A stretch of DNA of 38,558 bases from assembly GCA_021741155.1 (NCBI GenBank), contig JAIOYP010000039.1, forward strand, positions 1 to 38,558. The letters are read 5' to 3'. This document shows positions 25,794-35,467 of the stretch, piece after piece; within the stretch, counting starts at the first letter, position 1; each line of letters opens with the position of its first letter. The notes under the pieces are model-generated. The model was given only the letters and a program-made list of their open reading frames with translations, had not been told where the DNA came from and ran no database searches. Position numbers and translations under genes: made by a program. This DNA is from Flavobacteriales bacterium (lineage in GTDB: Bacteria; Bacteroidota; Bacteroidia; UBA10329).

Positions 25794-28700
25794 ATGCTGA
25801 AATTCCTTAAAAGGTTTCTGATGTTTTCTATTGTTGCCATAGGCTTAGGTCTAGTGGTGGTCTCGGATGCATCAACTCCTGCTAAAAGGAACGCGTATTT
25901 GAGTTTGGAGCTATTGACCTTTGCGGCAGATACGGATACACTGTCCTTGCCTTATCCTCTTCAGGATTCGTACGACCCAACACCAACTGGCACTGGTAAC
26001 GGACTTTATATGAACGATCCGGACAACATTAAGACCGAGATAGACTACGACCCGAACAGCGGAGAGTATAATATTGAGCAGAATGTGGGCGAGAACATCA
26101 ATTACCGTCCTCCAACATATATGTCGTTTGATGAGTATCAGGAATACAACGCTAATCAGGCGCTTCGCGATTATTGGAGAGAAAAGGCGCAAAGCCAATC
26201 GGCAAGCCAACGCAAGCCGCTGATACCAAAGCTGAATATCAAGAGCAAATTGTTTGAAACGATTTTCTGCGGTTCTACTGTGGAAATTCGTCCGCAGGGT
26301 TCTGCCGAGTTGATTTTTGGAGTGAATGTTTCCAAAATCAAGAATCCAGCACTTCCGGTAAAGCAACAGACCAACACCACTTTCAATTTTGACCAAACTA
26401 TTCAGTTAAACGTGACTGGAAAGATTGGAGACGCCATGACTTTGGGCGTGAACTACAACACCGATGCAACCTTCGATTTTGAAAATCAAATGAAGCTGAA
26501 GTGGGAGGCCTGCGATGAGGACATGATTCTGAGAAGCATTGAAGCTGGTAACGTTTCGTTACCACTTACAGGTTCGCTTATCTCAGGAAGTCAGAACCTT
26601 TTTGGGGTAAAGGCCGTGACGCAGTTTGGAAGATTGAAGGTAACAGGCATCTTCTCACAACAGAAGAGCGAAAGCAACTCAGTTACTACCCAAGGCGGTG
26701 CACAGATTACGAAGTTTCAGGTAAAAGGGGATGAATATGAGCCAAACCGTCACTATTTCCTTACCCAGTTTTTCCGTAATGGCTACGACCAATGGCTTTC
26801 GGAACTTCCGCTTATTAAGTCGCCTGTTAACATTAGTAGAATTGAGGTTTGGGTAACCAGCGTTAACTTTAATGATGATTCGAGGAACATTCTCGCTTTT
26901 ATGGATCTTGGAGAGCGCCCGATAGACGCTTACAACCAAACTTACGTAGGACAAGGAAGCGGAAACAATAATGTTCCGAATAATAACGCCAATAGTCTTT
27001 ACAATACGGTTTACAACACTCCTGGAGCGCGAGACATAAGCCAATCCGCTTCAGCATTTGCATCGTTAGCGGCAACCGACCATTTTATCAACTCGCAAGA
27101 TTATGAAGGCTTGGAATTGGCCACAAAGCTGTCAGCGAGCGAATACCGCCTCAACTCGCAGCTCGGTTATATCTCCCTAAACAGAGAATTGCAACCGAAT
27201 GAGGTACTTGCCGTTGCCTTCCAATACACCTACGCAGGTCAGGTGTATCAAGTGGGTGAATTCTCTACCGATGGAGTAACGGGTACAAACTCACTTTTCG
27301 TGAAACTCTTAAAGAGCACTGTCACCAATCCGAAGATTCCATTGTGGGATTTGATGATGAAAAACGTCTATAACATTGGCGCTTATCAAGTATCAAAAGA
27401 GGATTTCCGATTGGATGTAATCTACGACAACATCTCGGCAGGAACGCGAACCAATTATATCACCGAAGGCGCCATTGAAGGACAAATTCTTCTTCGCGCG
27501 CTCAACTTGGACCAACTCAATAACAACAATGACCCATACCCTGATGGCTTCTTCGATTTTGTGGAAGGAACCACCATCAGTAGCCAATCTGGTAGAATCA
27601 TCTTTCCTGTAAAAGAGCCGTTCGGTTCTTATTTAGAGAGCAAATTCAATCTACCAACTGAACAGGCCATTGCTAACAAATATGTCTATCGGCAATTGTA
27701 CGATTCTACAAGGCAGGCAGCCCTCAACTTCCCAGAGTTGAACCGTTTCATTTTGGCTGGAACCTACAAGGGACAAGGCGGTGCCGAGATTTCGCTAGGT
27801 GGAATGAACATCCCGCAGGGAAGTGTCACGGTTACGGCTGGTAGCCAAACGCTGGTAGAAAATCAGGATTACACGGTTGATTATACGCTTGGACGAGTAA
27901 AAATCATCAACGAAGCCATCATTCAATCGGGGCAGAAAATCACGGCCAATTACGAGAGTAATTCGCTTTTTAATATTCAGCAGAAAACCTTGGGCGGTGT
28001 GCACCTCGATTATGTCATTAACAAGAATCTCTCGTTTGGTGGAACGGTGCTTAATCTAAAGGAGCGACCGCTAACCCAAAAGGTGAACATGGGCGATGAG
28101 CCTATTAACAATACCATTTGGGGATTGAACGGAAATTACCGCACGGAGTCGCGGTTTCTGACCAAGATGGTGGATAAGATTCCGCTTATTAATACCAAGG
28201 AGGTTTCTACCATTTCGGTTTCTGGTGAGTTTGCTCACTTGATTCCTGGCAACGCGAAAGCCATCACCAAAGGTGGAATTGCCTACATCGATGACTTTGA
28301 AGGTAGCGTCAACTTCATCGACCTTAAAAGCCGACAGTCTTGGGTGTTGGCGAGTACGCCACAAGGTCAGTTAGAAAACCCAATGTTCCCAGAGGGTGCC
28401 CTTGCCAACGACATTGGCTATGGAATGAATCGCGCCAAGTTTGCTTGGTATATTATTGACCCGCTTTTTTACCGAAACAACAATTTAACACCAAGCCACA
28501 TTACCACGGCCGACCAATCGTTGCAGTATTCACGAGCGGTATTGGAGCAGGAGATTTTTCCGAACAGACAATCTCAAATTGCCAACCAGCAGACCAATCT
28601 GCCGATGTTCGATGTGGCGTTCTATCCGAAGGAAAAAGGACCTTACAACTACGATGCGGATGGTTTTACTCCTCTTGGGTCGAAGTTTGCCGCAGGTCTT

Positions 28701-31700
28701 GATACAGATGGTTCGCTGCTCGACCCTGCCTCACGTTGGGGTGGTATTATGCGACCAATTACTACCAGCGATTTTGAGTCGAATAATATCGAGTTCATCC
28801 AGTTTTGGGTAATGGACCCTTACTATTACGACACTCAGAACACGCACACCGGTGGTGACCTCTATTTCAATCTTGGTAACGTTTCGGAGGACATCTTACG
28901 TGATGGTAGAAAATCGTTTGAGAACGGACTTCCAACTCCAACCAACGATAACCTAACAGATACAACCAACTGGGCTATTGCGCCAGCGGTTCAGAACATT
29001 ATTAACGTGTTTGACAACGACCCGACCTCAAGGCCATTTCAGGATATTGGTCTGGATGGTATGAACGATGAGCAGGAGGTGCTGGCACATACTTCTGGGC
29101 CAGGAAATAACTCCAATTCGAATTATGTGGACAAGTTGAATGATCGGCTTGCTGGCGGAACCCTGACTCAAGCCGCTTATGACAAGTTGATTGCTGACGT
29201 TTCTACCGACAACTTTAAGTTTTACCGTGGTGATGATTTAGATGCGCAAGAAGCATCCGTTCTTGAGCGTTACAAGCCGTACAACGGCATGGAAGGCAAT
29301 TCGCCAACTGCAGATCAATCGGGAACATCATTTCAGGCGTCATCTTCCACCATTCCGGATGTGGAGGATATCAACCGCGACAACACGGTAAGCCAAACGG
29401 AGAATTATTTCCAGTACAAGGTGAGCATGCGCAAGGAAGACTTCGTAGTTGGGAAGAACTACATCACCAGCGAGGTGGTAGGTCGTGGAACGCTTGCTGA
29501 TGGAAGCAATGTGGATGTGAAGTGGTATCAGTTCAAGATTCCTGTAAGAACGCCAGACCGTATTGTTGGTAATATTCAGGATTTCCGCTCCATCCGATTT
29601 ATGAGGATGTACTTCAAAGGATTTGAGGATTCTATCGTTACGCGTTTTGCTCGATTGGAATTGGTGAGAGGCGAATGGAGACGTTACCTCTTCTCGCTAG
29701 AAGAACCGGGAGAATACATTCCGGGCGATCCATCAGACGATTCTCCGTTTGATATTTCGGTGGTGAACATTGAAGAAAACAGCGAGAAGGAGCCGGTCAA
29801 TTACATCCTTCCACCGGGAATTAACCGTCAGCAAACGCCATCAGGAAACACCACGCTTCGGCAACTGAACGAACAGGCCTTATTACTCAAGACCTGTGAT
29901 TTGGGGGACGGAGATGCACGAGCCGCATACAAGAATTCTCAGTTTGACATCCGTTCTTACAAGAAGCTGAAGATGTTCATTCACGCAGAAGCTATCGGAG
30001 AAGAGATACTCAACGATGAAGACGTAACCGTTTTTCTCCGTTTGGGAACCGATTTCGACAACAACTATTACGAATATGAAGTGCCGCTTATCGTAACTCC
30101 CGATGGAGATTACAACGGTGATATTGCGGATGATCGCTTTGCCGTTTGGCCAATTTTGAATGACATTGATATAGAATTTGCTGAGCTTACCAACGCCAAG
30201 ACCCAACGAAATAGAGACCTCATTTCAGATCCTTCGGTTTCGATAACCAAAAGGTACGAAATGGAACATGGACCTCGTAACAAGATTGTCATTAAGGGAA
30301 ATCCGAACCTTGCCAACATCAAGTCGATGATGATTGGTATTCGCAACCCAAAGAAAGAAGGACCGCACGATACCGATGATGGTCTTTCTAAATGCGTGGA
30401 AATCTGGGTGAATGAGCTACGATTGACAGACTTTGACAACAAAGGAGGCTGGGCAACTACAGGTCAGGTTAGCGTGAAGTTGGCCGATTTTGCTACCATC
30501 AACGGAGCTGCAGATTACACCAAGTTCGGTTTTGGTGCATTTGATAGTAAGCCGAGCGAGCGTTTCCGTGAAAGCGTTGCCAACTACGACCTTTCGGCAC
30601 AAATAAAGATGGACAAGTTCTTGCCAGCCAAATGGAACGTCAACGTTCCGATGTATTTGAGCTATGGAGAAACGTTTGGAAGACCAGAATACAATCCGCT
30701 TGACCCAGACATCACCATGGCGGCCACTCTTACCAGTTTAAATGAGACTTCTGCCAACCCAGATTCGTCAAGACAAGCATTGATTCAGCAGACTGAGCGC
30801 TATAACAAGCGCAGGAGTATGAACTTTACCGATGTGAAAATTGGCTTCAAGAGCAAGAAGCCGATGCCTTGGGATCCTGCCAACTTTGGCTTCAATTACG
30901 CCTACAATCAGGATTACATGCGCGATATCAGCACCAAGTATCGCGAAACACGAACCTATCGTGGTGGTATGAATTACAACTACAACCCGAGCGGAAAGAA
31001 CGTTCGTCCATTTTCCAAGCTCAAACTGGTGAATGCCATGGTTGACGACACCAAAGAGAAGCAAGAAGATCGCGTGAAGGAACAGAAGGCCGTTGTTGAC
31101 AGCCTCAAACGGGCCAAGGTGAAAGGTGAGGAAATGAAAATTGCTGAAGACGATCTGGCGCTTTACACCAAACGAAGAGATAATTACAAGAAGTGGTCTA
31201 GGACTATGTTGCAGTCCGAGTGGTGGCGTCCTATTAAGGATTTCAACTTTAATTATGTGCCTAGCGCTCTTGGTTTTAGAACCGATATGGACCGTAGATA
31301 CACCGAGCAACAATTGCGGAACACTACCGACTTTGCGAACATAAAGATTGACTCCACGTTCCAGAAATCGTTCTTGTGGAACAGAAACTATGTGTTTAAG
31401 TATGACTTGACCAAAGCCATTCAAATACAGTTCAACGCTTTCAACTTTGGTAGGGTAGATGAGCCCGAAGGGCCCGTAGATAGGAAGTTTGATAACTGGG
31501 GGCACACACGCGATTCTATCTGGTCAAACATTTGGAACGGAGGACGTACCACCCAATATAACCACAACACCACGGTGAACTGGACACTGCCAATCAACAA
31601 GTTTCCGATTCTGAGTTGGGTCACATCAACGGCTTCCTACACAGGAAACTATACGTGGACAGCCGCACCGTTGGCCTGGAATGACACCTTGCAGAAGTTT

Positions 31701-33368
31701 GCGCAGTCCTCCTTCGGCAACACGGCTCAGAACTCGCAGAATTGGCAGATTAATGCCAACGCCAACCTCACGCAACTCTACAATAAGGTTCCGTTCCTCA
31801 AAAAGATTAATCAGGACCAAAGGAGAACTGCCAGCACACGAAAAGCGAGTGCTAAAGGAAAAACGACCGCCAAGAAAGGGGAAGCAGGAAAAGGGGATCC
31901 AACAGATAGTATTCCTGAAGAGAAAGAAAAAATCAATTTCGGAAAGATTATTGGCAATGGAATCGGCTCCTTCCTGATGATGGTTAAATCCGTGAATGTG
32001 ACATACTCGGAGAACAACGGAACCATGCTCCCCGGTTATAATCCGCAAACCGACTATGTTGGATTGGATAAGGGAATGTCGAATATGAGTGGTTTCGTTC
32101 CGTTCATTTTTGGGTGGCAGAGCAATGCGTTTGATGATGTTGCCACAGGCTATGACATCCGCAGAGAAGCTATTAAAGGCGGATGGATATCTACTGATAC
32201 GCTGCAAAGCAGTCCGCTCGTTCAATCGCAATCGAGCTCCCTTAATATTAGGGCAACAGTAGAACCATTTAAAGGATTCCGAATTGACCTCACGGCCACC
32301 AGAACATACACCGAAAGCGTGAGTGAGTTTTTCCGTTGGGAAGAAGAATTGCAGCGACCGGTCAGTTACAACCCGGTTACAACAGGTAACTTCAGTATGT
32401 CTTACATCACGGTGAATACCGCCTTCACCAAATCGAGAGACGACAATTCATCTCCAGTTTTTGATCAGTTCAAGGAAAACCGAAAGATTATTTCGCAGCG
32501 GTTGGCCGCAGACTATCCCGGATTTCTGCTGAGCGATGCGCAAGGATATGCTGAAGGCTATGGAAGAACGCAGCAGAATGTGTTGATTCCGGCATTCCTT
32601 TCGGCCTATGGAGTTTACACGCCAGAAAGCATTAGCAATAGCGTATTCCCACGTGTTCCGTTGCCCAACTGGCGCGTGAATTACGATGGATTGGGCAAGA
32701 TTCCGTTTGTGAAGAAGTTTGCACGTAACGTCACATTGGGTCATGCATATCGGTCAACGTATAGCGTTAGCAGCTTTACCACGAATCTTGGGTTTGAAGC
32801 GGTTCCGACATCAAGTGGAGAAAGCCTTTTGCCAAATACGAGAGATAGTTCGGGCAACTTCATTCCACAATATCAAATAGGAACCATTACCATCAGCGAG
32901 CAGTTTAGTCCGTTGGTGAGTTTGGATTTCAACTTCAAGAATTCACTTACCGCCAAGTTTGAGGTAAAGACCAGCAGAACATTATCTCTCAATTTCTCCA
33001 ACACACAAATGGTTGAAGTGACCAGCGAGGAATACATCGTTGGCGCTGGATATACCTTTAAGAATGTGCCGTTCCCAATCAAGATTGGAAAGAACACCAA
33101 GCGAATCAAATCAGATTTGAACTTCCGAGTTGACTTCTCCATTCGGGATAACCGAACCATGATTCGGAAAATGGAGGAAAACCTCAATCAAGCTACATCG
33201 GGACAAAAACTCATCAGCATCAAGGTGAATGCCGATTACGTCATTAATCAACGTTTCAATATCCGATTGTTCTATGATGCAGCCATCAACAAGCCCGTTG
33301 TTTCGTCTTCATTCCCAACAGAAAACCATTCAGCCGGACTTAGTTTAAGATTTACTCTCGCTGAATGA
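25794..33368 (+). CDS. sprA: SprA (Sov), type IX secretion system outer-membrane translocon
   Basis: At 2524 residues this is the very large barrel through which T9SS cargo crosses the outer membrane. It has an N-terminal signal (about 7-28). Conserved segments include STVEIRPQGSAELIFGVN (161-178), SIEAGNVSLPLTGSLISG, GDARAAYKNSQFDIRSY and EIWVNELRLTDF. Long stretches of amphipathic strands run to the terminal LRFTLAE. A charged helical insertion (about 1742-1805) and a Lys/Ala-rich stretch (about 2018-2050) interrupt the barrel. Only four cysteines occur: C159, C240, C1368 and C1534. Three T9SS cargo genes are in this window. It is co-transcribed with ruvA; gcvH follows after 249 bases. Confidence 0.97.
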   Translation: MLKFLKRFLMFSIVAIGLGLVVVSDASTPAKRNAYLSLELLTFAADTDTLSLPYPLQDSYDPTPTGTGNGLYMNDPDNIKTEIDYDPNSGEYNIEQNVGENINYRPPTYMSFDEYQEYNANQALRDYWREKAQSQSASQRKPLIPKLNIKSKLFETIFCGSTVEIRPQGSAELIFGVNVSKIKNPALPVKQQTNTTFNFDQTIQLNVTGKIGDAMTLGVNYNTDATFDFENQMKLKWEACDEDMILRSIEAGNVSLPLTGSLISGSQNLFGVKAVTQFGRLKVTGIFSQQKSESNSVTTQGGAQITKFQVKGDEYEPNRHYFLTQFFRNGYDQWLSELPLIKSPVNISRIEVWVTSVNFNDDSRNILAFMDLGERPIDAYNQTYVGQGSGNNNVPNNNANSLYNTVYNTPGARDISQSASAFASLAATDHFINSQDYEGLELATKLSASEYRLNSQLGYISLNRELQPNEVLAVAFQYTYAGQVYQVGEFSTDGVTGTNSLFVKLLKSTVTNPKIPLWDLMMKNVYNIGAYQVSKEDFRLDVIYDNISAGTRTNYITEGAIEGQILLRALNLDQLNNNNDPYPDGFFDFVEGTTISSQSGRIIFPVKEPFGSYLESKFNLPTEQAIANKYVYRQLYDSTRQAALNFPELNRFILAGTYKGQGGAEISLGGMNIPQGSVTVTAGSQTLVENQDYTVDYTLGRVKIINEAIIQSGQKITANYESNSLFNIQQKTLGGVHLDYVINKNLSFGGTVLNLKERPLTQKVNMGDEPINNTIWGLNGNYRTESRFLTKMVDKIPLINTKEVSTISVSGEFAHLIPGNAKAITKGGIAYIDDFEGSVNFIDLKSRQSWVLASTPQGQLENPMFPEGALANDIGYGMNRAKFAWYIIDPLFYRNNNLTPSHITTADQSLQYSRAVLEQEIFPNRQSQIANQQTNLPMFDVAFYPKEKGPYNYDADGFTPLGSKFAAGLDTDGSLLDPASRWGGIMRPITTSDFESNNIEFIQFWVMDPYYYDTQNTHTGGDLYFNLGNVSEDILRDGRKSFENGLPTPTNDNLTDTTNWAIAPAVQNIINVFDNDPTSRPFQDIGLDGMNDEQEVLAHTSGPGNNSNSNYVDKLNDRLAGGTLTQAAYDKLIADVSTDNFKFYRGDDLDAQEASVLERYKPYNGMEGNSPTADQSGTSFQASSSTIPDVEDINRDNTVSQTENYFQYKVSMRKEDFVVGKNYITSEVVGRGTLADGSNVDVKWYQFKIPVRTPDRIVGNIQDFRSIRFMRMYFKGFEDSIVTRFARLELVRGEWRRYLFSLEEPGEYIPGDPSDDSPFDISVVNIEENSEKEPVNYILPPGINRQQTPSGNTTLRQLNEQALLLKTCDLGDGDARAAYKNSQFDIRSYKKLKMFIHAEAIGEEILNDEDVTVFLRLGTDFDNNYYEYEVPLIVTPDGDYNGDIADDRFAVWPILNDIDIEFAELTNAKTQRNRDLISDPSVSITKRYEMEHGPRNKIVIKGNPNLANIKSMMIGIRNPKKEGPHDTDDGLSKCVEIWVNELRLTDFDNKGGWATTGQVSVKLADFATINGAADYTKFGFGAFDSKPSERFRESVANYDLSAQIKMDKFLPAKWNVNVPMYLSYGETFGRPEYNPLDPDITMAATLTSLNETSANPDSSRQALIQQTERYNKRRSMNFTDVKIGFKSKKPMPWDPANFGFNYAYNQDYMRDISTKYRETRTYRGGMNYNYNPSGKNVRPFSKLKLVNAMVDDTKEKQEDRVKEQKAVVDSLKRAKVKGEEMKIAEDDLALYTKRRDNYKKWSRTMLQSEWWRPIKDFNFNYVPSALGFRTDMDRRYTEQQLRNTTDFANIKIDSTFQKSFLWNRNYVFKYDLTKAIQIQFNAFNFGRVDEPEGPVDRKFDNWGHTRDSIWSNIWNGGRTTQYNHNTTVNWTLPINKFPILSWVTSTASYTGNYTWTAAPLAWNDTLQKFAQSSFGNTAQNSQNWQINANANLTQLYNKVPFLKKINQDQRRTASTRKASAKGKTTAKKGEAGKGDPTDSIPEEKEKINFGKIIGNGIGSFLMMVKSVNVTYSENNGTMLPGYNPQTDYVGLDKGMSNMSGFVPFIFGWQSNAFDDVATGYDIRREAIKGGWISTDTLQSSPLVQSQSSSLNIRATVEPFKGFRIDLTATRTYTESVSEFFRWEEELQRPVSYNPVTTGNFSMSYITVNTAFTKSRDDNSSPVFDQFKENRKIISQRLAADYPGFLLSDAQGYAEGYGRTQQNVLIPAFLSAYGVYTPESISNSVFPRVPLPNWRVNYDGLGKIPFVKKFARNVTLGHAYRSTYSVSSFTTNLGFEAVPTSSGESLLPNTRDSSGNFIPQYQIGTITISEQFSPLVSLDFNFKNSLTAKFEVKTSRTLSLNFSNTQMVEVTSEEYIVGAGYTFKNVPFPIKIGKNTKRIKSDLNFRVDFSIRDNRTMIRKMEENLNQATSGQKLISIKVNADYVINQRFNIRLFYDAAINKPVVSSSFPTENHSAGLSLRFTLAE

Positions 33369-33395
33369 CGATACGCTCTCATTCTTAATGATTGA

Positions 33396-33548
33396 ATAAA
33401 CGGCTTTAAAGAGACATGAAATAGCCACAGATGCACAGATTTTCTCTGATATCTCGGATGAATCTTCTTTTTATCTGTGCAAAATCCGTGTTCATCCGTG
33501 CATCTGTGGCTAAAAGCATGTCTTTCTCTTGAATTTAGTCCCGTTTAT
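33396..33548. repeat. 153-base imperfect inverted repeat between sprA and gcvH
   Basis: The ends are perfect 8-base inverted repeats (ATAAACGG at 33396-33403, CCGTTTAT at 33541-33548). Inside them, AGACATG (33412-33418) pairs with CATGTCT (33518-33524). TAGCCACAGATGCACAGAT (33422-33440) pairs with the complement of 33494-33512 at 18 of 19 positions. The core contains further ATCTGTG/ATCCGTG units. Overall it could form a long hairpin and looks like a small non-coding mobile or repeat element. It may also end the sprA transcript. Confidence 0.7.
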
Positions 33549-33582
33549 CCCCTCTGAATGATAGTTGGATTGCCGAAAAAAT

Positions 33583-33590
33583 TACTTTTG
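33583..33590 (+). promoter_or_regulatory. Predicted -7 element of gcvH
   Basis: TACTTTTG matches TAnnTTTG exactly and is followed by GCCG, much like the element upstream of ruvA. It lies 27 bases before the ATG. A TTG at 33565-33567 is 15 bases upstream, slightly closer than the usual spacing. Confidence 0.5.
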
Positions 33591-33617
33591 GCCGAACTTT
33601 AATCCAAAGCACAAGAA

Positions 33618-33998
33618 ATGAGCGTTCCAGCAAACCTTAAGTACACTAAAGAACATGAATGGGTCAAAATTGATGGCGATGTAGCCACCGTTGGCATCAC
33701 CCATTTTGCACAAGGCGAATTAGGAGACATCGTTTACGTGGAGATTGAGACCGAAGGTGAAACATTGAGTGCCGAAGAAGTATTCGGAACAGTGGAGGCG
33801 GTGAAAACCGTATCAGACTTGTTCATGCCGTTGAGCGGAGAAGTTGTTGAATTCAACTCAGGACTTGAGAAAGACCCAGAAGCAGTAAACCGCGATCCTT
33901 ACGGAGATGGTTGGATGATTAAGATTAAATTATCGAACGCATCAGAAGTTGATGGTCTTTTGTCGGCAGATGCTTATTCTGCTTTGATCGGAGCCTAA
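33618..33998 (+). CDS. gcvH: GcvH, glycine cleavage system H protein
   Basis: The 126-residue carrier shuttles the aminomethyl group between the P, T and L proteins of the glycine cleavage complex on a lipoyl-lysine arm. The lipoylated lysine is K63 in [18 protein letters not shown]. The start [20 protein letters not shown] and the end [15 protein letters not shown] are typical. Length is normal. It has its own probable promoter and is followed after three bases by the VanZ-like gene. The other glycine cleavage genes are not in this window. The sprA-gcvH-VanZ order is familiar from related bacteria. Confidence 0.97.
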   Translation: MSVPANLKYTKEHEWVKIDGDVATVGITHFAQGELGDIVYVEIETEGETLSAEEVFGTVEAVKTVSDLFMPLSGEVVEFNSGLEKDPEAVNRDPYGDGWMIKIKLSNASEVDGLLSADAYSALIGA

Positions 33999-34001
33999 TC
34001 A

Positions 34002-34385
34002 TTGCCTTCATTTAAGAATGTATTTATGATACTGGCCGTCCTGTGGACGGCCTTTATTATTTATGGACTTACCTCTGTTCCGAGCGGGATACCTCGATTT
34101 GAGTGGTTGGCATGGCCGGGAGTTGATAAGCTAATCCATCTTATTCTGTTCGGAGTGGAGGCTGGGCTGCTTGCCTTAGCTTTTGCGAAAGACAAGGAAC
34201 AAAAATGGTGGCTTCCTATCCTTATTTGGTGTTTCGTGCTGGGAGGTGGGCTCGAAGTAGTACAACATAACTGGGTGGAAGGTCGTTCTGGCGATGTAAT
34301 TGATTTGATGGCAGACATACTCGGAGCTGTGGTTGGATTGGTAGTTGTTCGAGATGCTCTAAGCAAGCGTTCTAACTGTTATTGA
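34002..34385 (+). CDS. VanZ-family small membrane protein
   Basis: The 127-residue protein has about four hydrophobic helices and the VanZ-like ending in which a helix contains GDVIDLMADILGAVVGL. VKLIHLILFGVEAGLL-like sequence (here VDKLIHLILFGVEAGLL) with a conserved His is also typical. The best-known member gives low-level teicoplanin resistance, but most are uncharacterised, and no resistance should be inferred. The start is taken as TTG at 34002, three bases after the gcvH stop; an ATG at 34026 would cut into the first hydrophobic segment. It is probably co-transcribed with gcvH. Confidence 0.8.
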   Translation: MPSFKNVFMILAVLWTAFIIYGLTSVPSGIPRFEWLAWPGVDKLIHLILFGVEAGLLALAFAKDKEQKWWLPILIWCFVLGGGLEVVQHNWVEGRSGDVIDLMADILGAVVGLVVVRDALSKRSNCY

Positions 34386-34422
34386 ACTGTTAATGAGGGT
34401 TCCAAGTTGCCGATTCGCATAG

Positions 34423-34460
34423 TGGCACATTAGCTAATTTGCTAATTAACTAATGTGCCA
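34423..34460. repeat. Intergenic inverted repeat downstream of the VanZ-like gene
   Basis: TGGCACATTAGCTAAT pairs with ATTAACTAATGTGCCA with one mismatch around a short loop. It lies in the 181-base gap before tonB, about 40 bases after the VanZ-like stop. No T tract follows. It may be an inefficient terminator or a dispersed AT-rich repeat unit. Confidence 0.5.
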
Positions 34461-34566
34461 ATTATCCATTTATGGAATGATTCCGCAAAATGCATCAAAG
34501 GAATGTTAACCGATTGTTGAGATTGACTCAATAATTTTAAATTTACCGACCCATAAAAAACTGACT

Positions 34567-35244
34567 ATGGAGATTAAGAAAAATCCTGAAGCCGATCTGG
34601 AGAAGAAACGTTCGCTGTTTCTTGCTGCAGGTTACGTTGTGGCACTTGCTGTTGTGCTCACCGCCTTTGAGTGGAAGACATACGATGAGTCTACTGCAGA
34701 CCTTGGTCAACTCGTTTTGAGTGACCTAGAAGAGGAAATCATTCCTATTACGGAAATGAATAATCCACCACCGCCACCACCGCCACCACCACCACCGGCA
34801 CCGGAGATTAAAATCGTTGAAGATGACGTGGAGATTGAAGACGAAGTGGAGATTATGGACGTGGAAGCGGATCAGAAAATGGTCATTGAAGAGTTTGTGG
34901 CTCCAGTTGAGGAAGAATCAAATGAGCCAGACTTCTTCACCATTGTAGAAGATATGCCATCATTCCCAGGAGGTGATGCAGCTCTTTTGAAGTACATCGC
35001 AGCAAACGTTGAATATCCACCAATCGCGAAAGAGAACGGCATTACTGGTGTAGTTTACGTAAGTTATGTAGTTGATAAAGACGGAAGCATTAAGGATGTG
35101 AAGGTTGTGCGTGGAGCTGACCCTTTCCTTGATAAAGAAGCTGCCCGTGTTGTAAAAACCTTGAAAGGCTACAAGCCAGGTAAGCAACGTGGTAAGCCTG
35201 TTCCAGTACAGTTCACGATTCCGATTAGATTTGTATTGAACTAG
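34567..35244 (+). CDS. TonB-like energy transducer
   Basis: The 225-residue protein transmits proton-motive energy from an ExbB/ExbD motor to outer-membrane receptors. It has one N-terminal transmembrane helix (about 17-34) and a periplasmic linker with eleven consecutive prolines (67-77). A strongly acidic stretch (about 83-125) follows, then a TonB C-terminal domain (about 135-225) with PPIAKENGITGVVYVSYVVD, VVRGADPFLDKEAARVV and a final IPIRFVLN. ExbB/ExbD are not adjacent. A strong terminator follows 24 bases after the stop. A 34-base piece of its C-terminal coding sequence recurs, decayed, at 38388-38421. Confidence 0.92.
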   Translation: MEIKKNPEADLEKKRSLFLAAGYVVALAVVLTAFEWKTYDESTADLGQLVLSDLEEEIIPITEMNNPPPPPPPPPPPAPEIKIVEDDVEIEDEVEIMDVEADQKMVIEEFVAPVEEESNEPDFFTIVEDMPSFPGGDAALLKYIAANVEYPPIAKENGITGVVYVSYVVDKDGSIKDVKVVRGADPFLDKEAARVVKTLKGYKPGKQRGKPVPVQFTIPIRFVLN

Positions 35245-35264
35245 GAATTACTAGAAGAGATTGT

Positions 35265-35307
35265 AAAGCCCGATTAACCATGCATGGTTAATCGGGTTTC
35301 TTTGTTT
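35265..35307 (+). terminator. Rho-independent terminator of the TonB gene
   Basis: CCCGATTAACCA (35269-35280) pairs perfectly with TGGTTAATCGGG (35285-35296) around the loop TGCA. A T-rich run (TTTCTTTGTTTT) follows. A-rich sequence in front also makes it weakly usable on the other strand. Confidence 0.9.
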
Positions 35308-35467
35308 TATGGCCAAGGAAATCCAAGCAGAAGCACCATCTTCACAAGACGTACAGCGGGAATCCCTTGCAAAACCACCGTTTCAGACAGCAAGATGGGT
35401 CAGAATATAACGGATGTAACTTCGATTATATTTGCTTGTTTCATTCACCTATGTCAAAATCAAATCC

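Noticed and set aside
34002..34385. Glycopeptide resistance gene
   Set aside because: VanZ-like proteins are a broad membrane family, usually without a resistance role, and no other van genes are present.
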